Positions 45,803 through 55,423 of a DNA stretch of 64,000 nt are shown here, piece by piece (positions within the stretch are counted from its first letter, which is position 1; each line of letters starts with the position of its first letter). Both the position numbers and the translations under genes were made by a program. The notes under the pieces were generated by a model. That model searched no databases, was not told the origin of the DNA, and saw only the letters and a program-made list of their open reading frames with translations. The stretch lies in contig OZ022256.1 of the NCBI GenBank assembly GCA_963978905.1, forward strand, positions 25,631,426-25,695,425, given 5' to 3'. The stretch comes from Trichostrongylus colubriformis. Its lineage: Eukaryota > Nematoda > Chromadorea > Rhabditida > Trichostrongylidae.

Positions 45803-48800
45803 ATGGGGCCTCCCGTGACACGGTCCCGTACCCACTCTGCTGAATCTTTGGAGGTCGCCCTGACACCCACCGAGGCCTAGTACGGAGACTTCTACCACAG
45901 AGACCCTGGCAGCCGCCTTGTCCTACCTGGAGGACAACGCCCATGTTCGCGGTAGGGACGCCAAATCCCTCCGCGACGCTACCGTATCCGCTATAACGGA
46001 AGTTCGCCAAGACGCCCAAGCGGAGACCTCCCGCCTCACCCGGAAAATAAATGAAGGTAACTCCAACCTTTTATTTGATTTGAATCAGTCGTTTGCTGCC
46101 GTCGGTGAGCGCATTAATACGCTTCCAATTGTCGCCACAGTTGGCCCGGATGGGCCGTTACCCAGAATAATTCCATTCTCCGGGTCAGGAGACGATCTCA
46201 TGCAGTTCTCCTTGTGGCTGCGCCGTTTGGAGGACATTATGCGGATGAGGTCTCCCTCCTGGACCACCCAGCAGAAAGTGTATTTTCTTACAGGATATTT
46301 GGACGGCGTCGCCCGAGAAAAGATTGAGGAGCTCTCGGACGAGGAGCGGGAGAACTTTTCCACATTTGTTGCTCATCTCAAGCAGGCTTTCGAGGGACCC
46401 CAGCATCGATACATGGCAAGGCAACAGCTTTCGTTCTGTCAGCAGTTACCTGGTGAGTCTTCAGCCACATTCGCCGACCGCCTTCTACTTTTAGTTCGTG
46501 CAGCCACAGTTGGTCAAGACTTGACCAGTCAAAAGGAACGGGTGTTGGAAGAATTTGTGGCCCGCCTTAGGCCTGGCATCCGATATTACGTCAAACTGGA
46601 TAATCCGGCAACGTTTGAGCAAGCGGTGTCTAAGGCCCAGATGGTCGAGCAGCTTCTGGCCGAAGCCACCGCAGACCGCCTTATCTGTCCGGCGAGTGCG
46701 GCTCAAACTATACCGGTAAACACGGCCGCTCCTTACGCTCGACGGTTGCAGAAGCCGCAGTATCGGCGTGGCTCTTCCCCGTTTAATCGTGGTTCGTTTC
46801 AGGGTTCACGTCGAGATAACCGCACCTTTTCCGAACCGCCACCAATTATGGTATCCTGCTTTAACTGCGGAGGACGCGGGCATATGGCACGATTTTGTCC
46901 ATCACCAAGATCTGTGTGTCGAGATACAGGTATGGCCTCTTCCCGTAATCGTTTATACGATCGTAATAGCTCTTCACCTGCTACACGTTTTCTTCGTTCT
47001 TCTCCTCATTCTGGTCGTGCCGACGAACTTTCGGAAGCCCGCAAACAAATTAACGCTTTATCTATTTCTTTGCACGAAAACCAAGCTGCACTAGAGCAAT
47101 CCGATGCCAGAATCAACGCCCTTGTAAAGCGTAACGATGAACTGGCTGGCTCCACTTTTGGTCCTGCATCTTCTTCCACTCGCTCTTCATTGCCTCATGT
47201 TCAGACTATTTTACCTTTTGTCATGTTGTTGTGTCTCAGGCAGACAGAGGCCCTTCCTCCGTCAGCATGGCTTTACCCTAAAGACCCAGCTGATGCCATT
47301 GCTCGTATCCCCACCTCTTATAATTGTTCACATATTATTCCACAGGTGGGTGGATCACCGCGTCCTCTCACCATTCACGTGTACCGTCCCAATATTCGGC
47401 TGTATGACACCCCGGCCCATCTCTGCAAGATAGTAACGCATTCAGTTACATACTCTGTAAATCTATTTGGTGCTCGCTACGAAAACCGCTCGGAAGCTTT
47501 CAGTGTGGTTTCTTTGGAGGCTTGTAAACTTATGCTCCACCACCATAGATGTGAGTTTGGCACTTTAACTAAACCTGACCACTTTTGGTCCACCTCCAAT
47601 CCCATTGTTGTACCTTGGCCATCCGCTCCGTTTGGATGCTGCAAGGAGCATACCATCTCCGTTTCTAATTGCCTACTCGTTCCTGCAGTAGTCCACACGC
47701 GCCACGGATCCCCCTCACCGGACTCCCCGGTGGGTAACATTGCCCACTGTACCTATGAATCCGGCAACTGCGTCCTTAAAGATGGCTCGTTTCTCCTCTG
47801 GACTCCCGATAAACAAGAGGCATGCCGCTCCACACCCGTGGTCAAAATGAGGGGCCGCCAACTTGGCGACATATGGATCAGCGACTCGCAAGAATTCGCT
47901 CTTTCCTGGCGAGACTCTAGCGACCATATTCTGGATTGTGGGGCGCACTTAATCCTAGCGGCCTCCCCGGTCGCCAGGCTTTCCCGCTCCGCAACGGCGG
48001 ACGCTGGTATCGTCACATCCAATCAGTTGTCAGCACAACTCTTGGCGGTAGAGGGTGCTGTAGGCTCCACTATTTCAGCTCTCTTCCACCACGCTCTGTC
48101 CGCTTTGTGCGACAAAACGTACCTGTTGGCCTTTGCACTTCACTCGTCATTGGCTTCCAACCCCACTCTTACCCTGCGTCACATCTTAAACCGTCAGGAT
48201 ATCGCGGCTACCTTCCTCGGTAACGATTTGGTGCAAATTCATAGGTGTCTCGCCGTCCCCCCGCTTAACTTTCATCTCACCCCATTCAATGGCACCTGCT
48301 TTGCCAAACCCCTGGTCAAAATCACGCCACCTAGCGGTCCCACCGTTCTTTCCTTTTTGGACCCGTCTACTATGGTAATCTCTAATGATGCCCCTCCGTC
48401 ACCCTGTTCCACAGTACGCCATTTCTATCTTCCCCATGGTACCGCTTATCTTCAATTCCATACTGTTACGGGCTCCACGCAGGTTATGCCTCCCTCCTCT
48501 ATTCGCAACATCGCAATCGCCTCTACTCTTAACGCTACGACTGTTGCTCTCCCTCTTACCATCTTCCACAATCTCGTTCTCACCAATCTTAGCGAGCTGG
48601 TGCACGATCATCACTGGCAGGAGCTATGGTCCTCCTCATCATCAGTGCACTTTCTTCAAGTTAGCGTGTCCGCGGCGCATGGATCTTCGCACGGCTCTCT
48701 TGTCAGTTCTTCATTCGTTCCCTCATTGTGGTCTACAATTTTCGGCCCTTGGTCCGTTTTCGATCTCTGGATCACTTTCTGTTCTGTTCTAGTGTCCTTC

Positions 48801-48887
48801 CGCCTCATCAAAACCATTTTCGTTTTATATTGCAATTTATATTACCCGGGGCTGTTGCCCCGTCTCCAAGGACAAGTATTTAGTTGA
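45803..48887 (+). CDS. Gag fused in frame to an Env-like glycoprotein
   Basis: ATG 45803 starts a short frame (MGPPVTRSRTHS) that needs a one-base shift near 45870 to enter the long frame, open from about 45873 to TGA 48887. Gag part: a heptad-rich N-terminus, a retrotransposon capsid region (DDLMQFSLWLRRLEDIM, WTTQQKVYFLTGYL), and a zinc knuckle CFNCGGRGHMARFC (46857-46898). After a Ser-rich spacer and short coiled coil comes a hydrophobic signal-like run (ILPFVMLLCL, ~47205), then ~500 residues with ~16 cysteines including CKEHTISVSNC and a central C-x6-C. A C-terminal hydrophobic anchor follows (48766-48846, LWITFCSVLVSF). That layout is of a membrane glycoprotein. Its family is not assignable by eye. 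A usual gypsy Gag ends soon after the knuckle. Confidence 0.8.
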
Positions 48888-48946
48888 CGCAGGGACTGCA
48901 GCCGTCGTCAGGGGCTCTCCTCCCCGCTTTACCTCCACCAGTCTCC

Positions 48947-49596
48947 ATGCCTTTATCTAGCGATTCGGGCGCTAGTACCGTCGAACTGGCTCATGTCAAA
49001 ATTGATGCCACTTCTTCGTGGCCCCCTCGCGCGTCCATCAGTGCAGTTAACGTATTAATTTGGCGGATCGCGACCGCTTCTTTATGGCTCAAATCCCCGT
49101 AAGGGTCAACGACATCCGTGTACTCGCGTTAGTGGACACGGGGGCCGCCATCACTATTACAACTGCCGACTCCGCACCACTCTTTGGCGTTTTCAACCTA
49201 ATGAAAGATGACGTCACCAGTGCCGTGGGCATGGCAGGAATCCCCATTCATCTCTTGGGCTATGCAAATCTATCGTTCGAAATTGGAGCCTCTTCTTTTA
49301 GCCACCCCGTCTATTTTACATGGGCGGCTTGTATCCCCGACGTAGCTGACTCCTACGATATTATACTCGGTAATGACCTATTGCGCAAGCTCCCGCCCTG
49401 GACCATCGATTATAGTAACCGTACCCTAGTTATGGCAGACCAGCAATTGAAAATTCTCTGCGCATCACCTTCTGAGGTACCACCCGCCATGCAACCCAGC
49501 TGGTGCCTGTTCGGGTCGCTGAAACCACAGTGCTTCCGCCTTGTGCGGAGGCGTTCGTACCCTGCCGTACGGACGGGCCGCAGAACGACCCGTTGA
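48947..49596 (+). CDS. Retropepsin-type aspartic protease
   Basis: First in-frame ATG after Gag/Env is 48947 in a Ser/Pro-rich frame. A shift near 49050 enters the protease frame, open 49060-49596. It has the active site LVDTGAAIT (Asp codon 49135-49137) and the C-terminal YDIILGNDLLRKLP, as in Ty3/gypsy proteases that process Gag-Pol. It acts as a homodimer in the maturing particle. A further shift near 49490 is needed to continue into RT. The TTG at 49060 is not a real start. Confidence 0.88.
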
Positions 49597-50768
49597 TGCT
49601 GGTATCACAAAGCCCCAAACTTTTTGACAGCTCCATTATGGTGACACTAGCAGTCTTCAATCCTGGCGAACCCCGCCTGTTGGACGAAACCGTCCCCACC
49701 CCCTGCAACCTTATACAAGGGGCAGCATATTTCCTCGGCCATACCCCTTTCTCAGGCCGAGCTGCATCCCCCCTCTGCGTCTTCCTCCTGTGCCTAGCGA
49801 ATCCCCTTTGGTTGCACTACTTTCCTCAGGGGCGGATTGCCGCGGATGACTCCGTTCATTATACCATCGACCTCTCTCATGCCGAGGTCTCCGAAGAGGA
49901 GCGCGAGCAACTAGCTCAATTGTTTCATGAATTTCGAGATCGAATCTCCGCAGGGTCTTATGATCTGGGATCGTACGAGGACTCCAAAATCGTCATTAAA
50001 ACTACCACAGAAACCCCGCCAGCGCGCTTCCGCCCCCCACGGATCCCTGTTAAGTTCCAGAAAGAGCTGGACGACCACATAAATAAATTGATCCGCGCTG
50101 GTCGCATAGTAGAAAGTGACACCCCGTGGGTCCACAATACGGTTCTAGTAAAAAAGAAGGACGGTTCTCTGCGCGTGTGTCTGGACTTTCGTCCACTCAA
50201 TGACGTCACCATTCCAGATCATTACCCCCTCCCACGTATCGAGGATATCCTTGCCAAGATCGCTGGCCACGAGTTCTACACCACCTTAGACCTGGCGTCA
50301 GGGTATATGCAGCTCCTCCTGTCAGCCGAAAGCCAGGAGAAATGCGGTTGGGCTACGCATCGCGGTATTTACCAATTCGTATACCTCCCCTTCGGCCTCA
50401 AAAACGCCGGGGCTTACTTTTCTAGGGCGATGGCACGCATCCTCGCAGGCCTGGAAGCCAATTGCCTAGCCTACCTAGACGACATAGTCATCTTTGACAA
50501 GGATTTCCCCAGTCACCTACAATCTCTTCGTAAAGTTTTTTATAGATTCCGCCTTCATAACATCAAAGCTTCAGGGAAGAAATTGACGGACATAGCCCGT
50601 TCCCATATCACCTTTTTAGGTCACGAGATCTCCGGCAACTTTTACTCGCCAGCGGAACGCAATGTCCTTCCATCCAGGAATTCCCGACACCGACCACTAC
50701 CAAGGCTGTCAGAGGATTCGTCGGTATGGCCAACTTCTTTCGTAAATTCATATCAAATTTTGCACTAG
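49503..50768 (+). CDS. Reverse transcriptase domain (Ty3/gypsy type)
   Basis: Copies the RNA genome into DNA. The frame 49503-50768 contains the gypsy RT blocks in order: INKLIRAGRIVESDTPW, VLVKKKDGSLRVCLDFRPLN, YPLPRIEDIL, TTLDLASGYMQLLL, YLPFGLKNAGAYFSRAM, YLDDIVIF (catalytic Asp pair 50478-50483) and ITFLGHEIS. The frame is lost near 50665, where one missing base sends it out of phase before the thumb/RNase H linker. The stretch between protease and RT (49503-49850) includes a hydrophobic patch of unknown role. Part of one Pol polyprotein, not a separate gene. Confidence 0.93.
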   Translation: MPVRVAETTVLPPCAEAFVPCRTDGPQNDPLMLVSQSPKLFDSSIMVTLAVFNPGEPRLLDETVPTPCNLIQGAAYFLGHTPFSGRAASPLCVFLLCLANPLWLHYFPQGRIAADDSVHYTIDLSHAEVSEEEREQLAQLFHEFRDRISAGSYDLGSYEDSKIVIKTTTETPPARFRPPRIPVKFQKELDDHINKLIRAGRIVESDTPWVHNTVLVKKKDGSLRVCLDFRPLNDVTIPDHYPLPRIEDILAKIAGHEFYTTLDLASGYMQLLLSAESQEKCGWATHRGIYQFVYLPFGLKNAGAYFSRAMARILAGLEANCLAYLDDIVIFDKDFPSHLQSLRKVFYRFRLHNIKASGKKLTDIARSHITFLGHEISGNFYSPAERNVLPSRNSRHRPLPRLSEDSSVWPTSFVNSYQILH

Positions 50769-52160
50769 TCGCCTCCCCGCTGTACGCCCTCCTCAAAGAT
50801 AGAGCTAAATTTGTATGGGGCCCCGAACAAGAAGAAGCCTTCCAACGACTCAAGCACATTCTCATCTCGAAACCTTGTCTGGCCTTTCCGCAAGACAAGC
50901 CTTTCTTTCTCCACAGTGACGGTAGTCAAACTGCGGTGGGTGCTGCGTTATTCCAGAATAGCTCTGACACGGATCGACAGCTAGTAGCTGTCGGTTACTT
51001 TAGCAAGGCCCTTTCAGAGTCACAACGGAAATGGAGCCCGACGCACAGTGAACTATTCGCCATAATTAGCGCGTTGCGGTTTTTCAGAGCCACCATCTAC
51101 GGCAATCATACCACCATTTATTCGGACCATCGCCCGCTTACTTTCTTACTCACTCACAATAAGACGCACGATAATCTAGCCCGCTGGGTTGTCGAGCTAC
51201 AAAGCTATGATGTTACCATCGAGTACCCTGGGGGCTCTTCGAATGTCGTCGCTGACGCACTCTCACGGGCACCCAACCCCAAAGTTCGATTCCAGGACGA
51301 CACCTCTGAGGCCGATGATATCGTCGAATTCCCGGTCAGTATAAATACGATTTCCGCCCCTCCCTTTTCCATCCGACCCAACCTGTTATACCTTGGTCCA
51401 CTCTCCGCCATTAAGCCATATAGCGCCCTTCAGGAACAGAAGCAAGACCCCTTTTGTGCGGCGCTCTCCTTTTTTATCGAGAAGCAACAGTTCCCTCCGT
51501 CGGTGAGTGACAGCCAAAAAGCCGATTGGCTGACCATTGCCGAAAAGTGCGTCATACGAAAGAACGGCTGCCTTTACTATTCAGATGGTCCACAAGGCGC
51601 CGCTCCCTTCCGGTACGAGCGCCTGGTAGTCCCCGATAAAGTAAGAGAACCCGTGTTCCTAGCCTTCCACTCGAGCCCTTCTTCTGGAGGACATTTCAAT
51701 TGGAGAAAAACTTTGGCCAAAATCAGCCGTAAGTACTTTTGGCCCGGCATGGCGGAGGATATATTCGCTCTGGTCCGTGCGTGCGACTCATGCCAGCGCA
51801 AGCGACCAAACCCTAGGAACCAGGAACTCCTCCTTCCGGTGACAAGTGGAGCGATATTCGACAAGGTATACGTAGACTTGACGGGTCCTCTGCACACCTC
51901 GGAGAGCGGTAATAAATATATCCTAGCCATGATAGATCATTTCTCAAAATATGTTATTGCGGCGCCGCTCCCGGATTGCACCGCTATTACGGTAGCCCAA
52001 GCTATCGTTTCCGAATGCATTTTGAAGTTCGGCGTCATGACCCAACTAATCTCAGATGATGCTTCATACTTTAAGGGAGAGGTTATGACGGAGCTGGGAC
52101 GTTTCCTTCGCATACACAGGTATTTCTGCACCCCGTACCACCACGAGGGAACGGGGCTTG
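50665..52160 (+). CDS. RT connection, RNase H and integrase N-terminal/core
   Basis: Second Pol frame, open to 52240. The linker FVGMANFFRKFISNFA follows RT. RNase H residues: FLHSDGSQTAVGAAL (Asp), THSELFAI (Glu), TIYSDHRPL (Asp) and NVVADALSR (Asp). Integrase: an H-x-H-x-C-x2-C zinc finger (FHSS...GGHF...ACDSCQ), then core acidic residues VDLTGP, ISDDASY and YHHEG (Glu codon 52145-52147). One base is lost just after the catalytic Glu, so the true path leaves this frame near 52150. Order RT-RH-IN places it with Ty3/gypsy, not copia. Catalytic residues are all retained. Confidence 0.92.
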
Positions 52161-52896
52161 TGAGCGTATTTTTGTTACCTTTCACCCAATGCTTCGCACC
52201 TATATCAATGCCAACCAGCTCGACTGGGACAAGTATGTGAGTGCGTGCGCGTTAATGTATAACACCTCCGTCCACACTAGTACCAACAATACGCCATTCT
52301 TCCTCATGTTCGGGCGCGATCCGGTGTTCAATATCGATCTGCTTATTCAGCACGACATGAAGCGCCACTTTCTCTCCTTTGAAGATTCGAGTCTCTCTCA
52401 AAATTCAGTCAGCACTCTACATGCGGCATGGCGCGCCGCGGTTCACTTCAACAGTCGCCAGCGGGATAAGTACAAACTCTCTTATGACCGCACCCATCTC
52501 CAACCCCTTGCCATTAAGGAGGGCGACCGCATCTACCTCCGTAATCTCGCTCCCACGGTGGGTCTCTCCAGCAAACTTTGCTACCCCTGGCTGGGTCAAT
52601 TTCGGGTTATAAAAGTGGACCCTCCTCACCTTACCATTGTGAGTATTTCCGCGCCGCAATCTTCGCCACGGCGAGTTCACATGAACCAGGTTAAGAAATG
52701 CCATGTTCTCTCTGGGCCCGTATTTACCACTCCCTGGACACCCGAAGTCGAACAGCTGGCGCTCACGGCAGCGGGAGCCGCTACGGTAGTTGTTGAAGGC
52801 TACGAGCATACGGTAATTGACTCATCTCCCCCAATTTCCACTCAACCTACTCATTCTTACAATACTCGTTTCAGATCACGACGAACTTCGATTTGA
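52150..52896 (+). CDS. Integrase C-terminal part
   Basis: Third Pol frame, continuing after the integrase Glu to TGA 52894-52896. It contains the helical region typical after the core (YNTSVHTSTNNTPFFLMFGR) and a GPY/F-like module (PWLGQFRVIKVDPPH), then RVHMNQVKKC. No chromodomain is visible. The tail is Ser/Thr- and Arg-rich (YNTRFRSRR). Start given at the frame change, not a real initiator. Confidence 0.9.
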   Translation, partial: NGACERIFVTFHPMLRTYINANQLDWDKYVSACALMYNTSVHTSTNNTPFFLMFGRDPVFNIDLLIQHDMKRHFLSFEDSSLSQNSVSTLHAAWRAAVHFNSRQRDKYKLSYDRTHLQPLAIKEGDRIYLRNLAPTVGLSSKLCYPWLGQFRVIKVDPPHLTIVSISAPQSSPRRVHMNQVKKCHVLSGPVFTTPWTPEVEQLALTAAGAATVVVEGYEHTVIDSSPPISTQPTHSYNTRFRSRRTSI

Positions 52897-53252
52897 CCGG
52901 TTGGTCTGTTCCCGAGGCTAGATTCATGCTTATTTCAAATTCTTGGCTCTGTGCCCTCATTCTTCTCTCGAACGACACTCATTGCGCACTTTCTTTGTTT
53001 TCGCCTGATCGAAGCGGCGATTGCGCACCTCGCAAATGTCATTCAACCATCCAAGCACGCTTTTCTCCTCCTCATTCGTCTTTACTTGATCGTTTTACTA
53101 CTTACGTCCTTTCCCGTTTGACCGTTCTCGTATTTTCTTGTCGTTTTTGTGTCTTCTCGTTGACCAACTTACATTCCCCCCACATACCACCTCTTACTTC
53201 GTTCTTGCAGAAAACTTGAGTACACCCGCCATTGTTATCGAATACTATCCTC
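52897..53252 (+). promoter_or_regulatory. Pol-helicase spacer with strong 3' splice site
   Basis: A pyrimidine-rich stretch (CCACCTCTTACTTCGTTC) ends in TTGCAG at 53208-53213, about 40 bp before ATG 53253. This is a good metazoan/nematode acceptor and suggests that the downstream ORF is translated from a spliced RNA, as retroviral env is. No protein motif in this spacer. Confidence 0.5.
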
Positions 53253-54090
53253 ATGGACGGCAACTCTGCCCCCCCCCCCGAGCCAGCCGTCCCTCCGGAC
53301 GATCAGTCCAAGTACGTGAACATTACTTCATCTTTTGAAGCTGATCCACTGAGTAATATCTCTGGTTGCGTAGCAACTGAATCTGTGGATAAGTTTACCA
53401 GCCGCACTGCGACTGATACTTCGGAAACCGTAACATCGCCGTCGAATGACGAATCCGCTATGGACTTATCTGAAACGGCTACTACTGACCCCTCGGTTGA
53501 GTCCATGGACTCTACCAGTTCACCTTTCTCTGTTTCAGGATTCAAAAGCACCTTTCAGATCCGGACGTTATTGCGCCCAGGGTGCAAACCCCCGCCACCG
53601 CACCAAGGGAGCGCATATTCCGCGTCTCCTACTCCCGTGCCTACGTGCACCTCTCCTAAAAGGTGCCTGAGCGACCAGCAGTTGGCGCGAATGGCGGAGG
53701 ATCTCCCTCTCGCCACTTTAACCAAATCCCTGCAACACCTTGACGTCGGCGAGGTTCCCTCCGCTGATCGATCAGCGACACCACCGCCTGCGTCGGCCGG
53801 GTCTCCTCCGACCAAAATGATGCGCTCTGGTTCCAGTCGCCGCCTGTCAACCGATCCCCCGTTCCGCTCAGGCTGGGCACCACCGCGGGATCAAACGTCG
53901 TCGTCCTTCGGATCCGCCGCCAGTGACGTTGCTGGACCCTCGTGGGCCTCAGCGCCGCTGCCCGCTTTCCCCTCGGCCAGTCAGGTCTCTTCTCCTTCAG
54001 CCGCAAATCCTTCTCAGCGGCAACGAGCACGCGCCACTCCTTCCCAAAGCGGTAGCGGTCGCGCAGCTCGCGGCGTCCCGCGTGGGGAGC
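53253..54090 (+). CDS. Helicase ORF, Pro/Ser-rich N-terminal region
   Basis: ATG 53253 is the first ATG after the splice acceptor. The first ~280 residues are Ser/Thr/Pro-rich and low in complexity (NSAPPPEPAVPPDD; ETVTSPSNDESAMDLSETA), with no recognised domain; they look disordered. The frame stays open to 54320, but after ~54085 the neighbouring frame carries the sensible sequence, so a shift occurs there. Long opposite-strand frames here reflect the GC-rich codon pattern. Confidence 0.65.
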
Positions 54091-55423
54091 AGCTTCGACT
54101 CGTGGAGGTCAACGTGGAGCCCCTCGGGACGATTCCTCTTCCCAAGCTCGGCGCAGTCGCGGCGCTCCTTCCAGAGGCTCCCGTGGTCGTGGAGCAGGGC
54201 ACCCTGGTCGTGGGACTGGTCGTCAACCTCCCCAGGTCAATATCGCTCAGCTCCCGGAGAAGACGCCTAGCGACTTCTCCCACTATCTCATCGACCGCCA
54301 CCCATGGGCCCGTTATGTGAAGCCCAGGTCCCTTCAATTAATTCAGGATCTCGCCCAACGCGCCATCAAGGAGCTGGATCCAACTAAGTATCGTCATCTG
54401 CCGGAGTCTGGTTATATGTCGGCTCGATTCAACAGGTCGCTCTTCCCGCAAGTCACCTTTCGTGAGGACCGTCCACCACGCGAGGTACCTTTTCTTGAAT
54501 TACAGCATTCAGAGGATACCATCAGATTCCGCGAGCGCACGCTAATCACTCGCAATGAGTTGTTAGCTCGCTGCTACGAGCCCGACCTCGATGCTGACGG
54601 ACTGGAGCGCACTCCACCAGGGCGGCGCCTCAACGCCGTCGTTCCCCCCGACTTCAGCGACGGCCGACCCGTTCTCTACCAGGTGGTCTCCACCGGGTGG
54701 GGTACCGGCGTGATACTCGAGGCCAAAGACTTTTTTATCATGGGCCACGACCGCCCCGAACTCCACTGCGTCGTTATGGATCAGTTCGCTGTCGACGTCA
54801 TCGGCGGCAGTCGCGGGTTCGACAAATCTTTGGTCTCGGTCAAGGATTTTGTATGGGTGTACAATCTCAAACCCACCATGCAGGCGCTGAAGGACGCCAA
54901 ACAGACCCTCAAGTTAGCATCGATACCCCGCACGACGGTGTTGGAGACCACATCTACATACTTTTTCAGGGTAGCATCCTTCGCCTTCGTGGATCCGGTC
55001 GATCGGGAATGCCCGATTTACGGGATAATTCTCTCTCTTACCACCCGCTAGGGTCGCAAAGTTATTAATGCGAGGGCAGCTTTTGAAGGCTATCCCGACG
55101 CTGTTACAATCACACCTTTGATATGTCAACTTCCGCTTAAGTCTCTGTCTCCCTTTGAGATAGTCACGGCGCATTCGCGCGTTAACGTATCTTCAGCGAT
55201 GCGGTTCACCGAGCCGCCAGTATCGAAGGAAGCCAGGATCGCGCTAGCCGAGCTGATTCGCCGATTTCTGCCTATGCACCCGGAGGAAGGTATACTACCG
55301 TTAACTATTTTGAAGACTTCAGCAGAGGACCTCAGGTGGTTCGCGGACCGCCTGGGTAGGTTTGAGAACTTCCACATTGATCCGGTTGGTAATGACGTTG
55401 GCGGCGGTAAACGCAGCCGGTGA
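54085..55423 (+). CDS. Helicase ORF, RG-rich segment and unknown domain
   Basis: Starts with an Arg/Gly-rich stretch (SRGSRGRGAGHPGRGTGRQP), typical of RNA-binding tails. A ~380-residue region of unknown family follows: WARYVKPRSLQLIQDLAQRA, FRERTLITRNELLARCY, GWGTGVILEAKDFFIMG. One in-frame TAG (55049-55051) interrupts it; the same frame then resumes (INARAAFEGYPDAV) to about 55415, where a shift leads into the helicase. Possibly equivalent to the accessory N-terminal domains of UPF1-like helicases, which are not recognisable from sequence here. Confidence 0.65.

Noticed and set aside
45735..50898. Numerous long - strand frames across the retrotransposon
   Set aside because: Antisense shadows of GC-rich Gag/Env/Pol coding sequence.
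53555..54337. Overlapping long frames in three phases at the helicase N-terminus
   Set aside because: GC-rich low-complexity DNA keeps several phases open; only the path joining the RG-rich part to the helicase was kept.
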